Below, piece after piece: positions 47,215 to 56,488 of a stretch of 64,000 nucleotides of DNA. Origin of the DNA: Pontiella sulfatireligans (GTDB lineage Bacteria; Verrucomicrobiota; Kiritimatiellia; Kiritimatiellales; Pontiellaceae); the NCBI RefSeq assembly GCF_900890705.1, contig NZ_CAAHFH010000002.1:2489458-2553457 (forward strand). The letters run 5' to 3'. How positions within the stretch are numbered: position 1 is the first letter of the stretch; each line of letters opens with the position of its first letter. Below the pieces are notes generated by a model, which worked only from the letters and a program-made list of their open reading frames with translations, searched no databases and was not told where the DNA came from. A program made the translations under genes and the position numbers.

Positions 47215-48993
47215 ATGAATAGAATATTAATCACATTGTCAGTTCTCGGATTGTGCAGCTTTGCCGAAGCGGCAACGGCCTCTCCGCCGAATGTTATTTT
47301 GATCATGACGGACGACCAGGGCTATGGCGATATGTCGTGTCATGGCAACCCGGTACTGAAGACACCGGAAATGGATAAACTGCATGCACAATCAGTGCGC
47401 TTTACCGATTTCCATGTGGCACCCAAGTGCACGCCGACGCGCGGGCAGTTGATGACCGGCATCGATGCGATGCGCAACGGGGCCACCCGTGTCTGTCAGG
47501 GACGGTCGCTGCCGCAACCCGGTTTGAAAATGATGCCGCAATATTTTGCGGATGCAGGCTACGCCACCGGCATGTTCGGAAAATGGCATCTGGGCGACAG
47601 CTATCCCTATCAGCCGCGTTTTCGCGGGTTCCAGGAAGTAGTAACATTCCGTGCTTGGGGGATTACTTCGTTGGCAGACTATTGGGGCAACGATTATTTC
47701 GATCCGATGTTGATGCATAACGGGGTGGATAAGCCCTACAAAGGCTATTGTACGGACATCTTTTTCGATGAAGCAATGAAGTGGATGAAGGCGCAAAACA
47801 AGCAGGGGAAACCATTCTTCCTGTATCTACCGACCAACACGCCGCATGTTCCGGAGCAGGTCGCCGAAAAATATGCTGATTTGTATCAGGGCGAGTATCA
47901 GGGAAAAACGATTCCTTCCAACTTCTACGGTATGATTGCCAATATCGATGAAAACATCGGTAAGCTTGAAGTGTTTCTGAAGGAACAGGGACTGCGGGAT
48001 AATACCATTCTGCTTTTTCTTGCAGACAACGGCACACAGAACCAAGATGCCATGGCGCTCTATAATGCCGGTATGCGCGATCATAAGGGACGGCTGACCG
48101 ATGGCGGCCATCGTGTACACCTGTTTGTCCGTTGGGAAGATGGTAAACTGAAGCACGGTACTGATATTTCCGAATTAGCCATTGTACAGGATCTTCTGCC
48201 GACATTGATGGATCTGTGCGACTTGGAGGGAGACCGTTCTGATCTTTCTGGAACCAGTTTGGCCGGTCTGCTGAAGGGAACGCAGGAAAGCCTTTCGGAA
48301 CGTATGGCGGTCATTCAGATTGGATATGATTGCACCAAATGGGATCAGGCCGTGGTGATGAGGGGCAAATGGCGCCTGCTGGATGAGCGGAAGCAAGGAT
48401 GGAAGCGAGTTCCAAAAAACATGCGTGATATAAAAGGACTCTCATTATTCAATATTGAGGAGGATCCCGCTCAGTCTGAAAACGTTTATGATGAGTATCC
48501 GGAAATTGCTCAGGCGATGAAGGCGCATTACAATGAGTGGTTCAGCGAAGCACGTCCGTTGTGGGAAAAAGAGCGGTATGCCACCATTGGGACGGATCAT
48601 GAAAATCCGCTGACGCTCTACGCCAACGATTGGCAGGGTGATTATTGCGATGCCCCTCGAAACCTTCTTGCTGCAACAGCAAAAGGGTATTGGGATCTTA
48701 TCGTCGATTGCGACGGAACCTATGAAATCGAATTACGCCGCTGGCCGGAGGAGTCGGCTAAGACGTTGGTCGATTCCTACGATGGCGTTTCGAAAGAGGG
48801 TGCGATTCCTGTGGCGAAAGTGCGGTTGAGGATTGCTGATTTTGATCAGACGATTGATACGAAGGACGGCGATACGGTTGCGCGTTTTTCGGTCAACCTC
48901 AAAAAAGGTAAAACCCAACTGACGGGCGATTTACTGAATGTTGACGGCAAGGTTATTTGCGGCGCGATGTATGTGAAGGTTACTCGAAAGTAG
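47215..48993 (+). CDS. Secreted sulfatase, long type (second)
   Basis: A protein of 592 residues closely resembling the sulfatase upstream over its whole length. It has a signal peptide (to about residue 19), PPNVILIMTDDQGYGDMSCHGNP, KCTPTRGQLMTG (formylglycine C72), GKWHLGDSYPYQP, and the same C-terminal domain ending ICGAMYVKVTRK. The pair clearly arose by tandem duplication and has since diverged. The 222-bp gap in front holds no gene. It is followed after 42 bp by a GHL protein, the first of the repeated sulfatase-GHL arrangements. Confidence 0.93.
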   Translation: MNRILITLSVLGLCSFAEAATASPPNVILIMTDDQGYGDMSCHGNPVLKTPEMDKLHAQSVRFTDFHVAPKCTPTRGQLMTGIDAMRNGATRVCQGRSLPQPGLKMMPQYFADAGYATGMFGKWHLGDSYPYQPRFRGFQEVVTFRAWGITSLADYWGNDYFDPMLMHNGVDKPYKGYCTDIFFDEAMKWMKAQNKQGKPFFLYLPTNTPHVPEQVAEKYADLYQGEYQGKTIPSNFYGMIANIDENIGKLEVFLKEQGLRDNTILLFLADNGTQNQDAMALYNAGMRDHKGRLTDGGHRVHLFVRWEDGKLKHGTDISELAIVQDLLPTLMDLCDLEGDRSDLSGTSLAGLLKGTQESLSERMAVIQIGYDCTKWDQAVVMRGKWRLLDERKQGWKRVPKNMRDIKGLSLFNIEEDPAQSENVYDEYPEIAQAMKAHYNEWFSEARPLWEKERYATIGTDHENPLTLYANDWQGDYCDAPRNLLAATAKGYWDLIVDCDGTYEIELRRWPEESAKTLVDSYDGVSKEGAIPVAKVRLRIADFDQTIDTKDGDTVARFSVNLKKGKTQLTGDLLNVDGKVICGAMYVKVTRK

Positions 48994-49035
48994 AGGTCTC
49001 CAGAGGAGCAAAACTTCAATCACGGTATATATAAT

Positions 49036-50958
49036 ATGGGAAAAGCATTATTATTGGCTGTCGTTGCCTCGGTCTTCTCAGCATTCGCTGGAACGGAACC
49101 GGGAAAAGATGCGGCAGTAGTTAAGAAATACCCTTATCCGTTCAAGTATTCGGATGTCATCAGCGATAATATCTCCATCGTGCCGGTTGATCGTATAATT
49201 AAAGATTGGGGCGGTAATGTTCTGATGTGGGGTGAGCCGGCGATCTCTGATATCGATTACAATGGGGAAAACCTTTATGGCAAAAGGATCGAGAGAAAGA
49301 TTCTTAAAGGGAAGGAAGATGGGGTCAGGATCTACATCGGGAGCTGCTTCTTTCTGCTGCATTCCATGTATCACAAATTTCTAGCAGCGGATCCAACCTT
49401 GCAGGAAGCCGCCATCCGCGACATCGAAGGGAATCGGCTGACGGTGCCCTGGATGGCCGGGCATACCTATCGAGGCGTTCCGCTCTATTGGAGTTGTGCC
49501 AACAACCCGCGCACCCGGCAGTTCTACCGCGAGGTGATAACCGAAAACATGAAAGCGGGCTATGACGGGATTGTGATTGAGGAACCTCGGGGGGCTGCCC
49601 ATGGCGTAGGTGCGGGAGGTTGTTTTTGTGATCACTGTATGGAGTTGTTCCGTGTCTATATGGGGAAGACCTATTCGCCGGTGGAGTTGAAAAAACGGGG
49701 CATCGACAACATTGATACTTTTGATTATCGAGAAATGGTTAAGCCCATTGCGAACACACGGGAAGCTTACCTTAAAGCCAAAAAGAAAGGGAAGATTCCC
49801 CTCGCTGAGGATTTCATGGAATTCCATCTTAAAGAGGCTGCGAATTTGGTGGGTGAAATGAGCGATCTGGCCCGAAGCCTTGGTGGAGAGGATACCGTGG
49901 TCGGACTCTTCGGACTCAGACTTGGACCGGAATGGCTCCTGAATTCACACCATATTGATTTCTATGCCTCCGAGTTGGCGTGGGGGCCGCCTGCGGAGGA
50001 TGGATATAAGGGCGTGTCCTTTACCTTTGAAGTGGCACGTGCTTTGGGTAAACCCCATGCTTGGACCTATATTTCCCCGAATCAGGCGACCTTCATTAAG
50101 AACCATAATTCGTTCAATTTGGTGAAAGCCTGGATTGCCATGTCCTATGCGGCCGGCCAACACTTCAATATTCCGCACTATGCCTGGGCCATGCCGGAGG
50201 CGAAGGTCGATGTTTGGAATGGACGCCCGTCCTTCAAGCAGGGCTGTAGCCCGCATCTCTATTTCCCGACTGAAAGTTATCTGCCGTTCTTCCGGTTTGT
50301 TACCGAGCATGCGGAGCTTTTTGATGGCTACGACTCGATCGAACAGATTGGCGTTCTGCACAGTTCTCCTGCGTTGCGTAATCGAAAATTCGAGCAACGC
50401 GTTCACGACATGTGCTGGGAGCTTTATGAGTCGAATATTCAATACGGCCTAGCGATTGCCGGGGATGATTGGGTGGTACATGATTTGAAGGAGAGCGATG
50501 CGGACCGGTTCGAGTTTGTGATTGTTCCGGAACCGACCAAACTCGATGACGCGCAACAGCAGATTGTGGATACGTGGACGGCCGCAGGCAAAACCGTAAA
50601 GTGGAAGGATGTAAACGATATTCTTTCGCGGATCGACCCGGTGGTTTCGCTGGAGAGTGACAGCGGGATCTTTGTGCGCCCGAGGAAAAACCCGGACAAC
50701 GCATTGGTGCCGGCGGTTATTCATCTGCTTAATACGGATTATGATCTGAAAAAAGATGGAATGAATGAGCAACGCGATGTGGTGGTTCGTCTGAGCCATA
50801 AGCTGTTGAACGGTGGAACGGTGCATTGCATAACTCAGTATTCGCCGGAAGACGAACCTGTCCAGCTCTCCTTTGAGGTCAAGCCGGACGGTGTTTATGT
50901 CACAGTACCTAAAGTGGATTTCTGGAGCGTTCTAAAGCCGGAGTGTATTAATGAGTAA
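49036..50958 (+). CDS. GHL protein 1: secreted glycosidase-like (GH42/GHL6-like layout)
   Basis: A protein of 640 residues with a signal peptide to about residue 19. It contains the family signature YPYPFKYSDVISDNIS...IIKDWGGNVLMWGEPAIS, then a TIM-barrel-like region with GYDGIVIEEPRG (E182-E183, candidate catalytic acids) and a Cys cluster GGCFCDHC (C196, C198, C201). From about 430 it has a glutamine-amidotransferase-like domain (EQIGVLHSSPALRN...FEFVIVPEPTKL) and a C-terminal beta domain (QRDVVVRLSHKLLNGG...WSVLKPEC). This order resembles GH42 beta-galactosidases and hypothetical glycosyl hydrolases. Two more full copies and one collapsed copy follow. Activity is inferred only. Confidence 0.75.
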   Translation: MGKALLLAVVASVFSAFAGTEPGKDAAVVKKYPYPFKYSDVISDNISIVPVDRIIKDWGGNVLMWGEPAISDIDYNGENLYGKRIERKILKGKEDGVRIYIGSCFFLLHSMYHKFLAADPTLQEAAIRDIEGNRLTVPWMAGHTYRGVPLYWSCANNPRTRQFYREVITENMKAGYDGIVIEEPRGAAHGVGAGGCFCDHCMELFRVYMGKTYSPVELKKRGIDNIDTFDYREMVKPIANTREAYLKAKKKGKIPLAEDFMEFHLKEAANLVGEMSDLARSLGGEDTVVGLFGLRLGPEWLLNSHHIDFYASELAWGPPAEDGYKGVSFTFEVARALGKPHAWTYISPNQATFIKNHNSFNLVKAWIAMSYAAGQHFNIPHYAWAMPEAKVDVWNGRPSFKQGCSPHLYFPTESYLPFFRFVTEHAELFDGYDSIEQIGVLHSSPALRNRKFEQRVHDMCWELYESNIQYGLAIAGDDWVVHDLKESDADRFEFVIVPEPTKLDDAQQQIVDTWTAAGKTVKWKDVNDILSRIDPVVSLESDSGIFVRPRKNPDNALVPAVIHLLNTDYDLKKDGMNEQRDVVVRLSHKLLNGGTVHCITQYSPEDEPVQLSFEVKPDGVYVTVPKVDFWSVLKPECINE

Positions 50959-52180
50959 TAAAACTAACTACACGGTGCCGTTGGCATCGATGTCTTTCCT
51001 GTTGTTCTTTGTCGGGTTTCTGACCTGGTTCAACAACATTCTGGTGCCTTTCATGAAGGACCATTTTGATATCACCGACAGTCAGTCGAATCTGGTGAGT
51101 GCGGCTTCGTTCGGGGCGTATGCTCTCTCCATTCCGGTTGGATGGATGATCAAAAAAATCGGTTACAAACGGACGGTAATTTCGGGGTCGTTCTTCTGTG
51201 GGGTGGGTTGCATGCTGTTCCTTCCAGCCGTTACGCACTCGTTTGAAATGGTCACGATTGCGCTGTTTATAACGGCGTTGGGGTTGGTGCAGCTGCTGGT
51301 ATCCGCAAACCCGTATGTGCTTGCCTGCGGCAGTCCGGAGACGTCCTCGTCGCGACTCACTTTTGCTCTGGCGATGAATTCGGTGGCCGCATCGCTGGCA
51401 CCGTTTGTCGGTTCGTTTGTGCTGGGGGCCCGTAATGGCGATCTTGCGCACGATGCCAATTTGGTACGCGTACCGTTTATGGTTATGGGTGTGGTTGGAC
51501 TTGTTATGGGGATTTTGATTTGCCTGCTCAAGCTGCCGGAAATTCATGACGATGAAGTGGTGAATGAATCCGGTAAGGTACGTTCGGTATGGAGTTATCC
51601 GCACCTGATTTTGGGCTTTATCACGATTGGCGTATATATGGGGCTGGAAGTCGGTCCGGGTAATTTTTTCGTTAAATATGTCGAAAACAATGTTCAGGGT
51701 GTGGACGTGGCCGGAGCTCTTAAGCTCTTCGCGCTTTATCCCGTTTGTTTCTTTATCGGGCGCATGCTGGGTTCCGGTATTTTGCGGAAGTTTACCCCTC
51801 ACAAGGTCCTTGCGGTAAACTGCGTAATCGGCATCGTTCTGGTGGCCGCCTTCTTTATGCTCAAGGGAAGTCCCTTGTCAATCTGGCCGATCATTGCGCA
51901 GGGGCTGGTGCTTTCCATCATGTGGTCTGTGATTTTCGACCTTGGACTCAAGGATGTCCCGGCGAGTGTAGCCAAGCTTGGTTCCGGTATTCTCTGCACA
52001 GGTGTGCTGTTCACGGGATTCTGGATGTGGTTGATGGGGCGTGTGGTTGAGAGCACGGCTACCGTCGACTCTCCGCCCGATTACTCGGTCGCCTACTACT
52101 TTTTGTTTGCCTACTACGCCTGGGTCATCTTCTACGCTCTTAAGGGGGCACACATCCGAGTGAGTGAACCGGGTAAATAA
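50951..52180 (+). CDS. FucP/GluP-like MFS sugar permease
   Basis: A protein of 409 residues with 12 membrane segments: SMSFLLFFVGFLTWFNNILVPFMKDHFDITDSQSNLVSAASFGAYALSIPVGWMIKKIGYKRTVISG is the typical N-terminal half of the fucose:H+ symporter family. ALGLVQLLVSANPYV and a family-like second half follow (GVYMGLEVGPGNFFVKYV). It probably imports a monosaccharide released by the neighbouring hydrolases. The gene overlaps GHL1 by 8 bp, so the two are translationally coupled. Confidence 0.9.
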   Translation: MSNKTNYTVPLASMSFLLFFVGFLTWFNNILVPFMKDHFDITDSQSNLVSAASFGAYALSIPVGWMIKKIGYKRTVISGSFFCGVGCMLFLPAVTHSFEMVTIALFITALGLVQLLVSANPYVLACGSPETSSSRLTFALAMNSVAASLAPFVGSFVLGARNGDLAHDANLVRVPFMVMGVVGLVMGILICLLKLPEIHDDEVVNESGKVRSVWSYPHLILGFITIGVYMGLEVGPGNFFVKYVENNVQGVDVAGALKLFALYPVCFFIGRMLGSGILRKFTPHKVLAVNCVIGIVLVAAFFMLKGSPLSIWPIIAQGLVLSIMWSVIFDLGLKDVPASVAKLGSGILCTGVLFTGFWMWLMGRVVESTATVDSPPDYSVAYYFLFAYYAWVIFYALKGAHIRVSEPGK

Positions 52181-52234
52181 ACTGAATAGCTTTTGGGAAC
52201 GTCATAATTCAAGCACAGTAAAGGAGTAATTATA

Positions 52235-53356
52235 ATGAAAATTGTAGATATCAAGACCTATACCTTGCAGACGAAACTGGATGGACCGTTTGAATGGCCC
52301 ACTGGTCGCGCCTATGGACGCAGTTGCGGTGTTATCAAGATCACCACCGACGACGGAATCGTTGGGTGGGGGCCGGGGCCTGACAACATTGCCGGATACG
52401 AAGAAAAAGTGAAGGGTGTTTTGCTGGGCCGAAATCCCGAACACACCTGGGCGATTGCTCGGGATCTTAAACTGGGCGGTTGGGGCTTTACGTCCAAAGC
52501 GGTACAGGGCGCGGTGGACGTTGCGCTCTACGACATTCGCGGTAAAGCCGTGGGTAAACCGATTCATGATATTCTCGGCGGTGCGTTGCGCCATAAGATC
52601 CCGACATACTCCTGTGTGGGCTATTATCCGGTTCCGAACGAAAATGAGATGGAATGGCTGCGTAGCGAAGTTCAGCCGCGCATCGACAAGGGGTTCAAGG
52701 CCTTCAAAATGAAGACAGGTGGTCGCGATTTTGCTTTCGATCTGGAACGGGTAGACATGGTGCTCGATATGATCGGACCAGACCGCCGATTGGCGATCGA
52801 TGCGACGACGGGATATACCTATGCTGAAGCACGGATCGTTTGTCATGAAATGGAAAAGCGTAACATTAGTTGGTTTGAGGATCCGATTCCGATGGAAGAC
52901 ATTCACGGCTACAAGAGGCTCAGCGATGAGTTCCGGCTGCCCATCTCAGCGCACTATGCCGGGGACTTTAATCCTGATCTCTGCGACGAGGTCATCCGTA
53001 TGCGTGCTGCTTCAATCGTTCATCCGTCCATTGAAGGTGGCGGCGGATATTCCGGCGCGTTCCCGATGATGGGCAAGACGGCCTTGCAGGGCATTATTTA
53101 CGAACCAAGTTGCTGGTCAACCCACCTGCACATGCTGGCAACACTGCATCTGTTGGCGATTATGCCACCGCTAACTCTGCATATGAGAGATCGACCGGTG
53201 TCTCTGGAGTGGGACAGTACGTTAAATCCGTTGCGTTCGGATTCGTTGCTGAAAACACCGCTTGCTTTGAACGATGAAGGCACTATCGATCTGCCCATGG
53301 AGCCGGGGCTCGGAATCGATATTGACGAGGCAAAAATTGAAAAGTATGCCGTCTAA
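52235..53356 (+). CDS. Enolase-superfamily (mandelate racemase/muconate lactonising) enzyme
   Basis: A protein of 373 residues with the N-terminal capping domain and C-terminal modified barrel of sugar-acid dehydratases and cycloisomerases. Visible are the KxK motif FKAFKMKTG (K158, K160), metal ligands D189 (LAIDATTGY) and E215 (ISWFEDPIP). The third acidic ligand, normally Glu in a GE pair, is not evident: the segment reads LPISAHYAGDF, so D244 or H240 may replace it. It could dehydrate or cycloisomerise an aldonic or anhydro-aldonic acid. It follows the permease after 54 bp with an AAGGAG RBS. Confidence 0.85.
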   Translation: MKIVDIKTYTLQTKLDGPFEWPTGRAYGRSCGVIKITTDDGIVGWGPGPDNIAGYEEKVKGVLLGRNPEHTWAIARDLKLGGWGFTSKAVQGAVDVALYDIRGKAVGKPIHDILGGALRHKIPTYSCVGYYPVPNENEMEWLRSEVQPRIDKGFKAFKMKTGGRDFAFDLERVDMVLDMIGPDRRLAIDATTGYTYAEARIVCHEMEKRNISWFEDPIPMEDIHGYKRLSDEFRLPISAHYAGDFNPDLCDEVIRMRAASIVHPSIEGGGGYSGAFPMMGKTALQGIIYEPSCWSTHLHMLATLHLLAIMPPLTLHMRDRPVSLEWDSTLNPLRSDSLLKTPLALNDEGTIDLPMEPGLGIDIDEAKIEKYAV

Positions 53357-53388
53357 CGCGCAGAGTTTTCATTCAGGTTGCTAGAATG

Positions 53389-53417
53389 AAATCGCCACCA
53401 CCTTTCGGTGGCGATTT
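53389..53417 (+). terminator. Hairpin between enolase-superfamily and reductase genes
   Basis: AAATCGCCACC and GGTGGCGATTT form an 11-bp perfect stem with a 7-base loop, followed by only one further T. It may be an intrinsic terminator or attenuate read-through into the reductase. Confidence 0.65.
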
Positions 53418-53443
53418 TAGTGAGCGTATGTAGGAGAAAAAAC

Positions 53444-54442
53444 GTGATTTACAAAAAGTTCAGTTCATTTGATGAAGAGCTTTCAGCCATCGGTCTTGGC
53501 TGCTGGGGATTGTCCGGAGGTGTTTTCTGGACCGATGGGGACGACAAGAAACGGGTCGAAACGGTTCAGACGGCGATCGATCAGGGCATTACCTTTTTTG
53601 ATGTTGCGCCGGTCTATGGTTTTGGCCATGCAGAAAAAATGGTGGGCAAAGGGGTAAAGGGGAAACGCGATCAGGTCATGATTGCAACCAAGTGCGGGAT
53701 GGTGTGGGACGATGCCCAGAATATCTCCCTGAACCTGCAACGTGATTCTATTTTGAACGAAGTAGAGGTTTCCCTTAAGCGTCTCGATACGGACTACATT
53801 GATCTCTACCAAATGCATTGGCCGGATAAGGATACGAATGCGCCCATTGAAGAGAGTTTGCAGACGTTGGTCGAACTGCGGGATCAGGGAAAGATTCGCC
53901 ATATCGGTCTAACCAATTTTTCGAAGGCAGACCTGACGCTCGGGGTTGAGAAATATGGGGTGGTCAGCTACCAGGGCCTATACAACCTGCTCGAACATAA
54001 TCCAACCTTTTATCATGCGATCCCGCTGGATTACCTCAGCCGTTCGGAGATCCTTCCGCTTTGCGCAGAGCATGGCGTTCCGTTCTTTCCCTACAGCCCG
54101 TTGATGCAGGGGTTGCTGACGGAGCATTTTGATCCTTCGGAATGGGCGGAGGGCGATGTGCGTACATTCAATCCCAAGTTCCAGGGGGAACGCTGGGTGG
54201 CCTATAAGGCGCTGGCCGATCAGGTGAAGGATTTTGCTGAAAAACTCGGTAAGCCCGTGTCGCAGGTGGCCATTAATTGGATGATTGCTCAGGGTGAAGT
54301 CGGACCGGTGATCAGCGGCGGTACGAAGCCGGAGCATGTTATTCAAAATGTACAAGCGTGCGAATGGAGCCTGTCGGACTCGGAGTTTGCAGAACTGGAC
54401 GCAATTGTTTCCGGCAAACTGGCTGAGCTGGAAACAGAGTAA
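53444..54442 (+). CDS. Aldo/keto reductase
   Basis: A protein of 332 residues in the AKR superfamily. The catalytic tetrad is present: D53 and Y58 in FFDVAPVYG, K83 in IATKCG, H125 in YQMHWPD. The NADP(H)-binding end reads AINWMIAQGEVGPVISGGTKPEHVIQN. It likely oxidises or reduces a sugar aldehyde or lactol, which fits the neighbouring sugar-acid enzyme. The start is GTG at 53444 with TAGGAG upstream; the frame is open to 53408. The stop codon is followed immediately by a sulfatase gene remnant. Confidence 0.9.
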   Translation: MIYKKFSSFDEELSAIGLGCWGLSGGVFWTDGDDKKRVETVQTAIDQGITFFDVAPVYGFGHAEKMVGKGVKGKRDQVMIATKCGMVWDDAQNISLNLQRDSILNEVEVSLKRLDTDYIDLYQMHWPDKDTNAPIEESLQTLVELRDQGKIRHIGLTNFSKADLTLGVEKYGVVSYQGLYNLLEHNPTFYHAIPLDYLSRSEILPLCAEHGVPFFPYSPLMQGLLTEHFDPSEWAEGDVRTFNPKFQGERWVAYKALADQVKDFAEKLGKPVSQVAINWMIAQGEVGPVISGGTKPEHVIQNVQACEWSLSDSEFAELDAIVSGKLAELETE

Positions 54443-54540
54443 TACTCGCACAATACGGGGTACCCGAGCTGCACAGCCAGCAGCCGGGCGATGTTGCCGG
54501 AGTACAGAAAATGAATCATCCCGGTTCTGTCCGGCTTTAA
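54443..54540 (+). pseudogene. Collapsed sulfatase gene (internal deletion remnant)
   Basis: Bases 54443-54476 (ACTCGCACAATACGGGG, then CCCGAGCTGCACAG) match the part of the sulfatase at 58928 that encodes YPHNTGAPELHS. Bases from about 54477 to the TAA at 54540 match its last ~20 codons (remnant QPGDVAGVQKMNHPGSVRL against LPGDAAGAQTINHPGPIRLK). About 1.1 kb between these points is missing and the 5' end is cut by the reductase gene. The two pieces are out of frame. It stands exactly where a sulfatase would be expected, in front of GHL2. Confidence 0.8.
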
Positions 54541-54554
54541 TTGGAAACCTGATT

Positions 54555-56462
54555 GTGAAACGACTTATTATATTTTCACTTACTGTAGTAACATTCTTTT
54601 CGGCGGTTGCTGAAAAGCCTGAACAAAAAAATGCCTACCCGTATCCATTCAAGTATTCGGATGTGATTAGCGATAACATTTCCATGGCACCGGTCGACCG
54701 GATTATCAAAGACTGGGGCGCGAATGTGCTGATGTGGGGCAAGCCCGCTATCAGCGAAATCGACTATGCCGGTGTTAATCTGAACCAGGAGAAAATCCGG
54801 CGGGAAATCATTAAAGGGAAAGAAGACGGTGTCAGGATTTATATCGGCAGTCTCTTCTGTGTATTGCATTCGATGTATCATAAATATCTGGCTGCCGACC
54901 CGACCCTGCAGGAGGCCGCGTGCCGGGATATTGCCGGTGAGCGTATGGTCGTGCAGTGGATGGTCGGTCAGACCTACCGGGGCGTTCCGTTGTATCATAA
55001 TTGCTCCAACAATCCCCGCTCTCGGGAATTCTACCGCGAGGTGGTGGTCGCTAATATGGAAGCGGGTTATGATGGCCTCGTGATTGAGGAGCCTCGGGGT
55101 TCCGCCCATGCAGTCAGTTTGGGTGGCTGCTTCTGTGATCATTGCATGAAGGGTTTCCGCGAATACCTTGCGAAAAAATATACGGCAAAGGAATTGCAAC
55201 AGCGGGGCATTAAACATATTGAAAATTTTGATTACCGCGAAATGGTACGTCCGATTGCCGATACCCGCGATGCCTATCTGGCGGCGCTCAAAAAGAAAAA
55301 GATCCCGCTGATTAAGGATTACAAGGATTTTCAGCTGAAGGCAGGGGCCAAGTTGGTTGGAGAGCTTCGGGAACTTATGCTGGAAGTCGGCGGAGAAGAT
55401 AAAATTCTCGGGTTGTTCTGTACGCGGTTGGGGCCGGAGTGGCTGTTGAATACCCAGCATGTTGATTTTTTTGCTGCAGAGCAGGTGATCGGTCCACCGT
55501 TGGATGGCGGATATAAAGGGTTGACCTTCCGCTATGAGATTGCGCGGGCCATGGGCAATCCGTTCGCCTGGACCCATATTTCTCCGGTGAACGCGACTTT
55601 TATCAAAAACCATGAGGCTTTCAATTTGGTTAAAGCGTGGATTTCGCTGGCCTATGCTTCCGGCGAGCATTTTAACATTCCGTACTATGCCTGGGCGTTT
55701 CCGGAAACGCCGGTTGAGTCGTGGGATAAACGCGGCGCTAAAAAAGAATCGTGTACGCCGCACTTTTTCTTTCCGACGGAACGCTATCTGCCGTTCTTCG
55801 ATTTTGTGACGGCCAATGCGGAACTGTTTGACGGCTATCATTCTATGAATCAGGTAGGTGTTCTGCACAGTAACCCGTCCATTCGAAGCTCTAAGAAACT
55901 GGAAAATCAGTTGCACGACGTCTGCTATGAACTTTGGGAAGCCAACATTCCTTATGGCCTCGCGCTTGCGGGGGATGACTGGCTGTACAGTCGCTTGTCG
56001 GAAGAAGACGCGGACAAGTTCCAGTTTGTGATTGTTCCCGGCCCGCCGAAGCTCGACGCGAAACAGCAGAAGGTCCTGAATACATGGAAGGCTAACGGAA
56101 AACTGATCACGTGGAATGGATTGGATGATGTCTTGAAACGGATTGAATTGTTGGCGGAGGTTGAAAGTGATCATCAGATCGCGTTGCGTCCGCGCAAGAA
56201 TCCGGACAATGCCACGGTTCCGGCCGTCGTGCACCTTCTCAACATGAATTATGATTTGTCGAAGGACGACATGAACCGGCAGACTGATGTCAAGGTGCGT
56301 CTGAACTCCAAGCTTATGGATGGGAAAAAAGTCCGGCGTGTAACGCAGTATTCACCGCAGTGCGAACCGGTCGAGGTTCCCTTCGAAATCAAACCGGACG
56401 GCGTATACGTTAGCGTCCCTGAAGTAAATTACTGGAGCATTCTAAAGCCGGAGTGCGAATAA
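54555..56462 (+). CDS. GHL protein 2: secreted glycosidase-like
   Basis: A protein of 635 residues from the GTG at 54555 (VKRLIIFSLTVVTFFSAVAE signal peptide); the open frame to 54336 runs through the reductase end and the sulfatase remnant. It has the same build as GHL1: YPYPFKYSDVISDNISMAPVDRIIKDWGANVLMWGKPAIS, GYDGLVIEEPRG with the acidic pair, GGCFCDHC, the amidotransferase-like domain (MNQVGVLHSNPSIRSS...FQFVIVPGPPKL), and an end in YWSILKPECE. It is a strong candidate for a glycan-cleaving enzyme, substrate unknown. Confidence 0.75.
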   Translation: MKRLIIFSLTVVTFFSAVAEKPEQKNAYPYPFKYSDVISDNISMAPVDRIIKDWGANVLMWGKPAISEIDYAGVNLNQEKIRREIIKGKEDGVRIYIGSLFCVLHSMYHKYLAADPTLQEAACRDIAGERMVVQWMVGQTYRGVPLYHNCSNNPRSREFYREVVVANMEAGYDGLVIEEPRGSAHAVSLGGCFCDHCMKGFREYLAKKYTAKELQQRGIKHIENFDYREMVRPIADTRDAYLAALKKKKIPLIKDYKDFQLKAGAKLVGELRELMLEVGGEDKILGLFCTRLGPEWLLNTQHVDFFAAEQVIGPPLDGGYKGLTFRYEIARAMGNPFAWTHISPVNATFIKNHEAFNLVKAWISLAYASGEHFNIPYYAWAFPETPVESWDKRGAKKESCTPHFFFPTERYLPFFDFVTANAELFDGYHSMNQVGVLHSNPSIRSSKKLENQLHDVCYELWEANIPYGLALAGDDWLYSRLSEEDADKFQFVIVPGPPKLDAKQQKVLNTWKANGKLITWNGLDDVLKRIELLAEVESDHQIALRPRKNPDNATVPAVVHLLNMNYDLSKDDMNRQTDVKVRLNSKLMDGKKVRRVTQYSPQCEPVEVPFEIKPDGVYVSVPEVNYWSILKPECE

Positions 56463-56488
56463 AACGCTGTTATAATTAGGGAGTAGAC

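Noticed and set aside
54576..56234. A 552-codon frame antisense to GHL2
   Set aside because: It is a shadow of the conserved GHL coding sequence and matches no known protein.
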